This document shows, piece after piece, positions 1 through 7,860 of a DNA stretch of 17,153 bases (position 1 is the stretch's first letter; each line of letters starts with the position of its first letter). Below the pieces are notes generated by a model. The model ran no database searches. It was not told where the DNA came from and saw only the letters and a program-made list of their open reading frames with translations. This stretch comes from Desulfotomaculaceae bacterium (GTDB taxonomy: Bacteria; Bacillota; Desulfotomaculia; Desulfotomaculales; Pelotomaculaceae). The stretch lies in assembly GCA_028704035.1 (NCBI GenBank), contig JAQVLS010000008.1, positions 1 to 17,153 on the forward strand, in the 5' to 3' direction. Position numbers and translations under genes: made by a program.

Positions 1-118
1 CCAGGTTGGCAAAAACAATTAAATTTACCACCATTTTTATAAGCCATATTTTACGTATAAGAACAAATAATAATTTTCGATAGTTGTGAAACTTTTATTT
101 ACGGGTTGATTAAGTCCA

Positions 119-582
119 AACGGCTTGCAAGACCGGGGTACTGATAAAACACCAGTATATGTTGCTGTTTCAACTGCCGATGGCGGGAAGCCACTATACG
201 CAAAAATGAAGGCGGCGGAAATCATCAGCAAAGATACGACTTTAGAGTTTGCTAGTCAGGTGATATCAAAAGGTTGAGCTATGACAACGGACGGATATAC
301 GGCGTACCCGCAATTTAAATCCCAGGGCTATACCCGTCTTCCGAACCGGAAGCAGAAGAAAAATTCCGATGGATCCACACCCTTATATCTAATGTAAAGG
401 CTTTTATAGCGGGTACTTTCCACGGGCTTGATAAAAAGCATTTACAAAGCTACTTGGATGTGTTTTGCTACCGCTTCAATCGTAGAAAATGGCATTCTCA
501 GCTTTTTAACAGGTTGTTGCATGCGTGGTTGATTGGACCTATTGTTACTTATATGGACCTATTGTTACTTATGCCGAGGTAA
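119..582 (+). pseudogene. IS1595/ISXO2-type transposase remnant
   Basis: Decayed 3' half of a DDE transposase of the IS1595 (ISXO2-like) type. Reading from about 119 gives RGTDKTPVYVAVSTADGGKP and then AKMKAAEI, the usual core of this family. A TGA at 275-277 interrupts it. Past the stop the frame continues with TTDGYTAYPQF (catalytic-region Asp retained). A frameshift between about 340 and 360 then moves the reading to another frame, which gives WIHTLISNVKAFIAGTFHG and the classical FCYRFNRR C-terminal signature, ending at TAA 580-582. The N-terminal half is absent or unrecognisable. A stop plus a frameshift make it non-functional. No clear terminal inverted repeats were found. Family identification is from remembered motifs, not a search. 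Confidence 0.8.
534..572 (+). repeat. 19-bp tandem duplication at transposase end
   Basis: The 19-mer TGGACCTATTGTTACTTAT occurs at 534-552 and again at 554-572, one base apart. It lies in the last codons of the transposase remnant. It may be a local slippage duplication or a duplicated insertion sequence end. Confidence 0.8.
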
Positions 583-617
583 CCTTATAGTAACGTTAGA
601 AAGTATAATCACACACG

Positions 618-675
618 CAAATTTATAGGCAGAAGTAATTAATCCAATCGCAAACACATATTTCACTTTGCTTAT
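618..675 (+). promoter_or_regulatory. 58-bp upstream element, copy A
   Basis: First of three related copies (others at 9133-9190 plus and 13004-13061 minus). Copies A and B match at 46 of 58 positions without gaps by hand alignment. Conserved blocks include AATYAATCC, ATCG and CATATTTYAC. Copy A points toward the molybdenum hydroxylase operon, whose first start codon is at 914. No good -35/-10 pair is obvious; CATATT could serve as a poor -10 in an activator-dependent promoter. A protein binding site or leader RNA are the main alternatives. Confidence 0.6.
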
Positions 676-721
676 TAGGGGGTGGTAAGATAAAGCCGTT
701 TAAAGATGTGTTTGCGCGATT
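646..721 (+). promoter_or_regulatory. long inverted repeat overlapping element copy A
   Basis: Bases 646-659 (AATCGCAAACACAT) are complementary to 706-721 (ATGTGTTTGCGCGATT) with a two-base bulge, enclosing about 46 nt. The left arm lies inside element copy A. The right arm is not conserved after copies B and C, so this fold is specific to the hydroxylase operon leader. Confidence 0.5.
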
Positions 722-913
722 CTGCTTTGGGAAAATTAAGCTTTTATTAAGAAGAAAGAAATATTAATTAAGGTTTAACATGGTTAATGGCTTTATTAAC
801 AAAAAATAGAGAGCTGTAAATTTTAAGAGGACGGTGATGCAGAAAATTTAAATAGCAGAAACAGGTTCTGTTTGGTATGCGAGATTTATTACAAAAAAAG
901 AGGAGGAGAAAAC
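722..913 (+). other. operon leader, no gene seen
   Basis: AT-rich leader between the inverted repeat and the first gene. It holds no convincing open reading frame. It ends in a strong ribosome binding site, AGGAGGAG, at 901-908, five bases before the GTG at 914. Confidence 0.5.
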
Positions 914-1783
914 GTGTATCTACCAGATTTCGAGTATTATGCACCGGATAGCATCGAAAAGGCATGCCAGCTATTGTCGCAATTCGGGGCAAAAGCCAAG
1001 GTGTTTGCCGGCGGAACAGACTTGGTAGTCAAGATGAAAAATGAATTACTGGCTCCGGAAGTTGTTGTTTCGGTTAAGAATTTGGAACAACTGAAAAAGA
1101 TTGAGTACGTAGCAGGTAAAGGTGTTTGTGTGGGCGCATTGTGCACGCACAATGATTTGGTTAAGTCCGATGTTTTAAAGGAAAAATATCAGTCCGTAGC
1201 AAATGCTGCCAGGCAAATGGCTAACAACCAGGTGCGCAATAGAGGCACTATTGGTGGTAATATCATCAGTGCTGTACCTTCTGCCGACCTGCCGCCTATA
1301 TTCATCGTCCTTAACGCAACTGCCAAGCTTGTTGGCGCTAAAGGCGAGCGTGCCGTAGCTATGGAAGATCTGTTTGTAGGCCCCGGCAGGACTGTCCTGG
1401 CACAAGACGAGCTAATTGCTGAAGTATTTATTCCAGATCAGAAAATGACAGGAAGCAACTACATTAAATTTGGGTTGCGCAAGTCCGGCGCATTGGCTGT
1501 GGTTGGCGTAGCTGTTGCAGTCCAGGTGGAAAACGGTGTTATTAAAGACGCGCGTATAGCTTTGGGCGCGGTTGCCGCCACACCCATACGGGCAAAGAAA
1601 ACTGAAGATTTCCTAAAAGGGAAAAAAGCCACCGACGATGTTTTAGCCGAAGCCGGTGTAATGGCATCCGGAGAATGCAAACCGATATCCGACATCAGGG
1701 CATCTGCCGAATACCGCACCGACCTGGTGCGTATCTTCACCAAACGCGCACTGCGCAAAGCTGTTGACGAGGGACATGTATAG
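914..1783 (+). CDS. molybdenum hydroxylase FAD-binding subunit (CoxM/XdhB type)
   Basis: The 289-residue FAD subunit of a xanthine dehydrogenase-family enzyme passes electrons from the 2Fe-2S subunit to the final acceptor in the cytoplasm. The FAD-binding motifs AGGTDL (residues 32-37) and TIGGN (112-116, within the NNQVRNRG..GGN stretch) are intact, and the length fits the family. GTG 914 is chosen over an in-frame ATG at 872 because AGGAGGAG precedes it at ideal distance and the protein then begins at the usual YLPDFEYYAP position. It lacks the cysteine-rich 4Fe-4S insertion known from 4-hydroxybenzoyl-CoA reductase FAD subunits. It is the first gene of a FAD / 2Fe-2S / Mo operon, with 20 bases to the next start. 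The substrate cannot be read from this subunit. Confidence 0.93.
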   Translation: MYLPDFEYYAPDSIEKACQLLSQFGAKAKVFAGGTDLVVKMKNELLAPEVVVSVKNLEQLKKIEYVAGKGVCVGALCTHNDLVKSDVLKEKYQSVANAARQMANNQVRNRGTIGGNIISAVPSADLPPIFIVLNATAKLVGAKGERAVAMEDLFVGPGRTVLAQDELIAEVFIPDQKMTGSNYIKFGLRKSGALAVVGVAVAVQVENGVIKDARIALGAVAATPIRAKKTEDFLKGKKATDDVLAEAGVMASGECKPISDIRASAEYRTDLVRIFTKRALRKAVDEGHV

Positions 1784-1803
1784 AAAAGAAAGGAGATGTG
1801 AAA

Positions 1804-2301
1804 ATGTCGAGCTTTGTTGTCGATAAGAATGGAATCAAACGTTACGCGATTACCATGAATGTTAACGGATCTGATTATACAAAAGTAATTAAAGCGAACA
1901 CACTGCTGGTAGACTTATTGCGTGGAGACCTCGATCTGATCGGTACAAAAAAAGGATGCGAACTTGGTGACTGCGGTTGCTGCACCGTCATGCTGGACGG
2001 CAAATCGGTCAATGCCTGCTTACTGCTGGCTGTCGACTGTGATGGACGGGAAATCACAACCATTGAAGGTATTCAGGACGGGGAAGATCTGGATATAGTG
2101 CAGGAAAAATTTATCGAACACGCAGGATTTCAATGCGGTTTTTGCACGCCGGGCATGATTATTTCTTCCAAGGCGCTGCTTAATGAAACCCCAAATCCGA
2201 CTGAATATGAGGTGCGTGAAGCCATAGCAGGCAACCTGTGCCGCTGCACAGGCTATGTAAATATTGTTAAGGCCGTATTAGACGCGGCTGAAGATCTCTA
2301 A
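1804..2301 (+). CDS. molybdenum hydroxylase 2Fe-2S subunit (CoxS type)
   Basis: This 165-residue small subunit carries two 2Fe-2S clusters that relay electrons from the molybdenum site to FAD. The N-terminal ferredoxin-like domain has C52, C57, C60 and C72 ([11 protein letters not shown]), with an extra Cys59 where most relatives have Ala or Gly. The C-terminal all-helical domain has C111, C114, C146 and C148 (QCGFCTPG and CRCTGY). ATG 1804 is preferred over GTG 1798 because AGGAG at 1791-1795 sits eight bases upstream of it and only two upstream of the GTG. It starts 20 bases after the FAD subunit gene, and the Mo subunit gene follows within about 22 bases, so the three are cotranscribed. 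Confidence 0.95.
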   Translation: MSSFVVDKNGIKRYAITMNVNGSDYTKVIKANTLLVDLLRGDLDLIGTKKGCELGDCGCCTVMLDGKSVNACLLLAVDCDGREITTIEGIQDGEDLDIVQEKFIEHAGFQCGFCTPGMIISSKALLNETPNPTEYEVREAIAGNLCRCTGYVNIVKAVLDAAEDL

Positions 2302-2323
2302 AGAAAGGATGAGGGTGAGCGTA

Positions 2324-4669
2324 GTGAAACAAGATTATTCGTATGTAGGACATAGCGTTGACAGAAACGACTCATATGCAAAAACAACCGGGCACGCGCA
2401 ATACACAGCAGACCTGAAATTCCCGGGTATGCTCTATGGCAAGCTGATACGCAGCACAATAGCGCACGGACGCATTAAAAGTATAGACACTTCTGAAGCA
2501 GAAAAACTAAACGGCGTAAAGGCTATCATTACAGCCAAAGACGTTCCCTCAATGAAGTACGGTCTGAGCCCCGCCCGTTTTGACGAAAACATTTTCTGTA
2601 TTGACAAAGTGAGATATAATGGCGATAAAATTGGCGCAGTGTGCGCGGTTGACGAAGAAACAGTTTATAAGGCACTCAAGCTAATCAAAGTGGAATATGA
2701 AGAACTGCCGGCCGTCTTTACCTGGCAGGATGCCGCCAAAGAAGGCGCACCGCAAATCTTTGATGAGTATCCCAACAACCTTAATACCGAGATTCACCAC
2801 CATTTTGGTGATTGCGACGCAGCTTTAAAAGATGCGCATTATGTGCGTACTGACAAGTTCCAGGGTCAGCGCACTTACCATGCCTTCATCGAAAACCATT
2901 GCTCCACCGCATACTGGGATGGAGATAGGGCATTCCTTTACAGCTCCTGCCAGTCAGTGCACTATGTGCAGTATCACCTGTGCCGGGTGCTGGGCATGAA
3001 AATGGGTAACCTGACCGTGCGGCAAACCAATGTCGGCGCAGGTTTCGGCGGTAAACTCGACCCCACCGGATTGGATTTCACCGCAGTTATCCTGTCCAAA
3101 ATAACTGGACAACCGGTTAAAATGTGGTATGACCATAATGAGACATTCTTAAACGGCCGTGGCCGTCACCCAATAACTATGGAACTGACCACCGGCGTTG
3201 ACAAAAACGGCAAAATATTAGCCCACAAATTCGATGCAGTTCTAGAGGGCGGCGCTTACACCGGTCTCGGCATTGCCTCCTCCTACTATGCCGGCTCTTT
3301 GCTGGGCGTGCTGTATGAAATTGAGAACTACAAGTTCGACTGCCGCCGTTTTGTAACTAACCTGCCTCCTTGCGGTGCACAAAGGGGTCACGGACAGCCG
3401 CAGCCAAGGTTTGCTTTTGAACACCACATTGACCTAGTTGGTGAAGCAATTGGCGTGGACCCGATTGAAATGCGACTGGTCAATGCCCGTAAAGGCAACA
3501 GCATAACCACTGCTGGATATGAAGTTAAGTCCTACAACTTGGTTGGCGCTAATAAAATGGCCCGCGACGCTTCCGGCTGGACCGATAAGAAAGGCAAGTT
3601 GCCTGTTGGCAGAGGCATCGGCGTGGGCAACGGCGGATTTGTTACAGGCGCTGGTTTCTGCCAGTACCGGACCGACTATCCGCACTCAATTGGTATGGTG
3701 AAAATATTTGACGATGGTAGCAAGGCATATGTATACTCGAACGCTGTTGACATCGGCCAAGGCAGTGACACCGTGCTTATGCAGATGGCTGCTGAGGCAA
3801 TGGGTTATCCCTATGAGAGGTGTCAAATGATTACCGGAGACACCGACCTTTCCACTCTGGACTTCGGCGCATACGCCAGCAGGCAGACTCTGATGGCCGG
3901 TTGGGCTGTTAAGAGAGCAGCCGCAGAAGTTAAGAAGAAAATTCTTGCCAAGGCATGTGAAATGCTGAGAGCGTCCGGCAGGGTTAAGGAAGGCTATGGC
4001 TATCTTGATGGCCCGTTAACACCTGAAGACCTGGATTGCGTAGAAGGCATCGTGTTTATTAAGCAAGAACCGGCTGTTAAGTTAACATTTGAAGAAGTTG
4101 CCCGTAAGTATTTTGTAGACCATGGCGTACTCCTAGGGCGCGGCTGGTACCACCCCGGCAAACTGGGTGGCAACCACAAAGGCGCAGCAGTCGGTACATC
4201 ACCGGCATACAGCAGTGCGACCCAGGTTGCTGAAGTACAGGTTGATATGGAAACCGGACAGATTGAATGTGTCGATACTTGGGACGTGCACGACAGCGGC
4301 ACGATCATTAACCCGAAACTCTTCCACGGCCAGGTGCACGGCGCCTTCTACATGGGTGTCGGCGAGACCATCTGGGAAGAAGTTAAGTTTGACATGAAGA
4401 CAGGTAAACTGTTGAACGGGAACTTTTCTGAATATCGTCTGCCGACGGCTCTCGATATGCCGCCGGTTGAATCACTGACACTGGATGACAGCTACGAGCC
4501 CAACGGACCTTATGGTTTGAAGGAAGTTGGGGAAGGTGCTACTACCCCAACCATGGGCGCTGTTGCCAACGCTATTTACGACGCCATGGGAGTCAGCATG
4601 ACAGAACTGCCGATTACCTATGAAAAGGTATGGCGGGCACTGAGAGACAAAAAGGCGAGCGGTAAATAA
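2324..4669 (+). CDS. molybdenum hydroxylase molybdopterin-binding large subunit (XdhA/CoxL type)
   Basis: The 781-residue catalytic subunit binds molybdopterin cytosine dinucleotide and hydroxylates its substrate with water. The N-terminal aldehyde oxidase/xanthine dehydrogenase a/b hammerhead begins at GHAQYTADL. Cofactor-binding landmarks follow: VGAGFGGK, GAQRGHGQPQPRFAFE, NAVDIGQGSDT, and near the end KEVGEGATTP, where E737 is the likely catalytic glutamate. The CO dehydrogenase loop AYRCSFR is absent (GAQRGHG in that region), so form I CO dehydrogenase is excluded. Xanthine or another purine, nicotinate-like heterocycles, or aldehydes remain possible; accessory genes nearby favour a selenium-dependent purine-type hydroxylase. 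GTG 2324 is preferred for its GAGG nine bases upstream; the in-frame ATG at 2309 abuts its putative ribosome binding site. The protein has no signal peptide. Confidence 0.94.
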   Translation: MKQDYSYVGHSVDRNDSYAKTTGHAQYTADLKFPGMLYGKLIRSTIAHGRIKSIDTSEAEKLNGVKAIITAKDVPSMKYGLSPARFDENIFCIDKVRYNGDKIGAVCAVDEETVYKALKLIKVEYEELPAVFTWQDAAKEGAPQIFDEYPNNLNTEIHHHFGDCDAALKDAHYVRTDKFQGQRTYHAFIENHCSTAYWDGDRAFLYSSCQSVHYVQYHLCRVLGMKMGNLTVRQTNVGAGFGGKLDPTGLDFTAVILSKITGQPVKMWYDHNETFLNGRGRHPITMELTTGVDKNGKILAHKFDAVLEGGAYTGLGIASSYYAGSLLGVLYEIENYKFDCRRFVTNLPPCGAQRGHGQPQPRFAFEHHIDLVGEAIGVDPIEMRLVNARKGNSITTAGYEVKSYNLVGANKMARDASGWTDKKGKLPVGRGIGVGNGGFVTGAGFCQYRTDYPHSIGMVKIFDDGSKAYVYSNAVDIGQGSDTVLMQMAAEAMGYPYERCQMITGDTDLSTLDFGAYASRQTLMAGWAVKRAAAEVKKKILAKACEMLRASGRVKEGYGYLDGPLTPEDLDCVEGIVFIKQEPAVKLTFEEVARKYFVDHGVLLGRGWYHPGKLGGNHKGAAVGTSPAYSSATQVAEVQVDMETGQIECVDTWDVHDSGTIINPKLFHGQVHGAFYMGVGETIWEEVKFDMKTGKLLNGNFSEYRLPTALDMPPVESLTLDDSYEPNGPYGLKEVGEGATTPTMGAVANAIYDAMGVSMTELPITYEKVWRALRDKKASGK

Positions 4670-4707
4670 GCTGGGATTAAAAAAATCCTAAAGTTAGTTA
4701 AGATTAT

Positions 4708-4742
4708 AGATATGAGAGACGATATTATCGTCTCTCATATCT
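4708..4742 (+). terminator. perfect 16-bp hairpin after the hydroxylase operon
   Basis: Bases 4708-4723 and 4727-4742 are exact reverse complements (AGATATGAGAGACGAT) with a 3-nt ATT loop, about 40 bases after the large subunit stop. There is no clear T-tract after it, so it may be a weak terminator, an mRNA-stabilising structure or a partial block before the next gene. Confidence 0.6.
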
Positions 4743-4809
4743 TAATCCGTATGACATTTAGATTAAAAGGCTTAACATATAATATATTAGTTTGTAATGG
4801 GGGATTATA

Positions 4810-5094
4810 GTGGAAATTGCACATGATGTAGAACATTACCAAAATGTAATTAAAGATTGGGGTTATTGTTACTGTGCAGATTGCAGAGAAATTAGGTACA
4901 GTGCTGACCTGACGGCAACAAAGGAAGGCATTCGCTGCAATAAATGCCAGGGATATAACCTGGAAGCCCCCGGTTGGGTTAGATGTCCTTACCACAAGGA
5001 TTCTTTTGTTAAATGCGCCAGGTCGGGCAAGGGGATTGTAAGGCTGCAATATGAATATGTATGTAATGATGATTGTGGCTTTAGAAAAAATTAA
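4810..5094 (+). CDS. small cysteine-rich (zinc-ribbon-like) protein
   Basis: A 94-residue protein that I do not recognise. It has nine cysteines: C20, C22, C25, C43, C46, C59, C69, C85 and C89, plus H62 beside C59. The C22-x2-C25 / C43-x2-C46 pair looks like a zinc ribbon, and CPYH plus the C85-x3-C89 pair could form a second metal site. The start is GTG 4810 with GGGGGA five bases upstream. It has no signal peptide or membrane segment. It lies between the hydroxylase subunits and the molybdopterin-binding protein, all on the same strand, so a role in metal or sulfur/selenium handling for the enzyme is plausible but inferred only from position. It could instead be a redox or regulatory protein. 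Confidence 0.75.
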   Translation: MEIAHDVEHYQNVIKDWGYCYCADCREIRYSADLTATKEGIRCNKCQGYNLEAPGWVRCPYHKDSFVKCARSGKGIVRLQYEYVCNDDCGFRKN

Positions 5095-5246
5095 AGCAGG
5101 AAAAGCATTCTTGAATTATTGGCGAAATATAGACGAAATATAATGGAAAACCACTTTGTGTTTTTGGTTTAGGCGTAAATTTTGCATAGGCATGATAGAA
5201 TATTGAACTTAACTCTGTTGGGAACAATGTTAAAATAGTAAAAATT

Positions 5247-5257
5247 CCCCTAGGGGG
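5247..5257 (+). promoter_or_regulatory. palindrome overlapping ribosome binding site
   Basis: The palindrome CCCCTAGGGG (5247-5256) overlaps the G-rich ribosome binding site (GGGGG 5253-5257), nine bases before ATG 5266. The pairing could modulate translation of the next gene; this is inferred. Confidence 0.3.
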
Positions 5258-5265
5258 TATAAAAA

Positions 5266-6300
5266 ATGAAATTACAAACAATCAGAGTGGAAGAAGCGGT
5301 TGGCAAAATACTCAGTCACGATATTACAAAGATTGTCAAGGGTGAGACCAAGGGGGCCTCTTTTAAAAAGGGACACATTATTAAGATGGAAGATATCTCC
5401 GAGCTTTTAAAGCTGGGTAAAGAAAATATATATATATTAGAGTTGGAGCAAGCCGACATACATGAGGATGTCGCCGGGATAAGATTGGGAACCGCCGTTT
5501 CTGGCGAAGGCACGACATGGAGTGGACCTAAAGAAAGCCGTGTCAATATATATGCACAAAATGATGGATTGCATAAAGTGAACATACCCGCCCTGGAAGA
5601 TATTAATGAATTGCCGGAAGTAATACTATCCACCTTGCCCAATAATACGGTTGTAAAAAAAGGCGACCTACTGGCCGGCACCAAGGTGATCCCTCTGGTT
5701 GTGCCGGAACAAACTGTCCTGGCGGCGGAAAACATCTGCCGCCAGGCGGGTTGGGTGGTAAAAGTACTACCGTTTTTAAGCTGCAAAGTCGGTGTGGTTA
5801 TTACAGGAAATGAAGTGTACAAGAAGCGCATTCGTGACGGTTTTGGACCAGTGATTAAGGAGAAAGTAGAAGCCTATGGTTCAAGTGTCATGAGAGTGGA
5901 TTTTGCGCCTGACAACGTTAATGTTATTGCCGGCAAGATCGAAAAAATGAAGGAAGATGGAGCCGACATAATAATTGTCACGGGCGGAATGTCGGTAGAT
6001 CCGGATGATGTTACACCCAAGGCCATCCAGCTCACGGGAGCAAAAGTGGAAAAATACGGCGCCCCGGCATTGCCCGGCGCAATGTTTATGCTGGCCTACT
6101 TGGGGGATGTTCCCATTATGGGCGTGCCGGCTTGCGGTATGTTTTTCAAAATAACTATTGTCGACCTTTTGTTGCCGCGCTTGTTTGCGGGTGAAAGAAT
6201 AACCCGCAGGGACATTATTGCTCTGGCTAACGGCGGACTGTGCAAAGCTTGTCCGGAATGCAGATACCCTAACTGTACTTTCGGTAAGGGAACAAATTAA
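5266..6300 (+). CDS. molybdopterin-binding protein (MoeA/MogA-like domain, Cys-rich tail)
   Basis: A 344-residue cytoplasmic protein with a MoaB/Mog-type molybdopterin-binding domain. Family landmarks are VGVVITGNEVY at about 175-185 and TGGMSVDPDDVTP from 239, followed by the PALPGAMFMLA and GVPACGMFF loops. The first 160 residues do not match canonical MoeA domains I recognise, and the protein is shorter than MoeA (about 400), so it is a MoeA-related accessory protein rather than MoeA itself. The C-terminus carries a cysteine cluster (C326, C329, C332, C337; CKACPEC..PNC) suited to a zinc or iron-sulfur site. ATG 5266 follows a G-rich ribosome binding site. It sits upstream of the XdhC-like gene, 42 bases before its likely start, pointing to cofactor insertion or modification for the hydroxylase. 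Confidence 0.85.
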   Translation: MKLQTIRVEEAVGKILSHDITKIVKGETKGASFKKGHIIKMEDISELLKLGKENIYILELEQADIHEDVAGIRLGTAVSGEGTTWSGPKESRVNIYAQNDGLHKVNIPALEDINELPEVILSTLPNNTVVKKGDLLAGTKVIPLVVPEQTVLAAENICRQAGWVVKVLPFLSCKVGVVITGNEVYKKRIRDGFGPVIKEKVEAYGSSVMRVDFAPDNVNVIAGKIEKMKEDGADIIIVTGGMSVDPDDVTPKAIQLTGAKVEKYGAPALPGAMFMLAYLGDVPIMGVPACGMFFKITIVDLLLPRLFAGERITRRDIIALANGGLCKACPECRYPNCTFGKGTN

Positions 6301-6342
6301 AGAATAAAGTGTATGACGTTATCCAAAAGGGGGGTAATCAAT

Positions 6343-7488
6343 GTGGAAATAAATTTGCAGCAGGGAAAAACTATCGTAACAGTCATAAGACAGGAGAACT
6401 TGGATAAGAAACTGCTGGGTGCAAAAATAATGCTAACCGACGATAGCAGGGAAATTAAAGGAAGCCTGCAGTTACCCTGGTTGGAAGAGCAAGCAGTGCA
6501 TTTAGTGCAGGAAAACAAGACCGGCGGTATGTTTGTGGTCGCCAATATAGTGAATCCGGATTTTCCAGAGCAAAAAGCGACTGTAATGATTGACCCTTAC
6601 TTGGAGACGCCTGAGCTCGTTATTTTTGGCGGAGGGCATATTGCCCAGCCGCTGGCCAACATCGGTAATCTGCTTGGCTACCGTGTTACAGTTGTCGATG
6701 ACCGGCCTGATTTTACTGCTCCTGAACGCTTTGCGGGGATTTATAAAAGTATCTGCTGCAGTTTTGAGGAAATAGAAAAACACCTTAAACTGGGGCCGGC
6801 CAGCAGTGTTGTGATCGCCACTAGAGGACATGTCAACGACATGGATTGCTTACGTAAGGTAATTAAGTACCCTGTAGCTTATCTGGGAATGATTGGAAGC
6901 AGACGCAAGGTAAAAGCGATCAGGGAGCAGTTGCTGGAAGATGATATTGAGATGAAAAAGATTGAAAAGGTGCATATGCCCATAGGTCTGGATATTGGCG
7001 CGCAGACACCGGCTGAGATCGCGCTGTGTATAGCCGCAGAAATGGTAAAAGAACGTCGCGGCGGCAGCGCGGCGCCGTTGGTATCAGTAGAAGAAAGCCG
7101 TGCAAATAAAGAAGATGTGAACGACTGCGAAATCCCGGTCGCTGCTGATAAAGACGCGCTGCGGGAAGCCATAAAAGCAGCTATTGATAATACACCGGCT
7201 GCGCTGGCGACGATTTTCAAAACAAAGGGCTCGACTCCGCGTAAAGCAGGCGCCAGGATGCTTGTATACAGGGACGGGCGTACTGTAGGAACAATTGGCG
7301 GCGGATGTTGCGGCGAATCAGAAGTGCGCGTGCAGGCTCTAAGTGTAATAGATGATAAAATGCCCCTTGTACACAGGATATCAATGACTGCTGACGTGGC
7401 AGCAGCGGAAGGTATGTCTTGCGGAGGGACACTGGAAGTCTTCATTGAACCGGTTACTATGTTTGCAGAAGCCTTTAAAGGCGCCTAA
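6343..7488 (+). CDS. xdhC: XdhC/CoxI-family maturation protein, three-domain form
   Basis: XdhC proteins bind molybdenum cofactor, help sulfurate it and insert it into hydroxylases. This 381-residue protein has an XdhC_C Rossmann domain starting at ELVIFGGGHIAQP (91-103), with VIATRGH and YLGMIGSRRK following. A complete XdhC_CoxI domain comes after it: GSTPRKAGARMLV from 296, TIGGGCCGESE from 317 and MSCGGTLEVFIEP from 358. Family members I know have the CoxI domain first. Residues 1-85 resemble a worn CoxI domain (GAKIMLTDD..REIKGSL..PWLEEQAV) without the GSTPR and GGGC signatures. GTG 6343 is favoured over ATG 6313 because AGGGGGG at 6328-6334 is eight bases upstream. It follows the molybdopterin-binding protein by 42 bases and is probably cotranscribed. 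Confidence 0.88.
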   Translation: MEINLQQGKTIVTVIRQENLDKKLLGAKIMLTDDSREIKGSLQLPWLEEQAVHLVQENKTGGMFVVANIVNPDFPEQKATVMIDPYLETPELVIFGGGHIAQPLANIGNLLGYRVTVVDDRPDFTAPERFAGIYKSICCSFEEIEKHLKLGPASSVVIATRGHVNDMDCLRKVIKYPVAYLGMIGSRRKVKAIREQLLEDDIEMKKIEKVHMPIGLDIGAQTPAEIALCIAAEMVKERRGGSAAPLVSVEESRANKEDVNDCEIPVAADKDALREAIKAAIDNTPAALATIFKTKGSTPRKAGARMLVYRDGRTVGTIGGGCCGESEVRVQALSVIDDKMPLVHRISMTADVAAAEGMSCGGTLEVFIEPVTMFAEAFKGA

Positions 7489-7655
7489 ATCTAAATATTA
7501 ATGATTAGATCCGGGTACAATAGAAATGCAAATTGAACAAAAGACAATGCAACTGTAGACGTCTTTATGTGGAAATACAGGAATTAAAAAACAGTATTTT
7601 TTGAATGAATAGATAGGATGCTTTATTGAAAATCCTTAATGAAAGCATGAAAATA
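7489..7655 (+). other. intergenic region, no gene seen
   Basis: AT-rich spacer between the XdhC-like gene and the folded RNA candidate. No convincing open reading frame was found. It probably contains the promoter for the RNA/desulfurase transcript, but no strong -35/-10 pair stands out. Confidence 0.4.
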
Positions 7656-7795
7656 TGTGCAGCTTGCGAAAGTCATTAGCAAGCCTTGAGGCGAAGGCCC
7701 GGCACTAAGCTTTGGAGGCTATAGAAAGCCACCCGCTGAACACGGGTGGCCTTGGTTTATCTAAGACGGCGTTGACTTTCTTAAAGCGGCATGCT
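7656..7795 (+). ncRNA. structured RNA candidate upstream of cysteine desulfurase
   Basis: A long foldable region. Bases 7656-7665 pair with 7784-7793 (nine pairs, two wobble, one mismatch) and 7668-7675 (GAAAGTCA) pair exactly with 7773-7780 (TGACTTTC), making a closing rod. Inside are two hairpins: GCCTT 7683-7687 with AAGGC 7694-7698, and GCCACCCG 7728-7735 with CGGGTGGC 7743-7750. The arrangement is a three-way junction ending about 65 bases before ATG 7861. It could be a riboswitch-like leader of the desulfurase or an independent RNA such as a 6S-like rod. I cannot match it to a known class, and no T-tract follows. Confidence 0.4.
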
Positions 7796-7860
7796 AATGT
7801 AATTTCCTGTCCAATCGGTATGCTGGAGATAAAATTATGCCGAAAATTAGGAGGATTAAA

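Noticed and set aside
2324..4669. Form I CO dehydrogenase large subunit
   Set aside because: The subunit order fits coxMSL, but the diagnostic AYRCSFR loop is missing.
6879..7445. 188-residue minus-strand open frame
   Set aside because: Antisense to the XdhC-like gene; low-complexity Ser/Ala-rich composition is typical of a shadow frame.
7743..7752. GGGTGGCC in the desulfurase leader as a T-box antiterminator
   Set aside because: It forms one arm of a perfect local hairpin with 7728-7735 and is not followed by the T-box consensus or a terminator.
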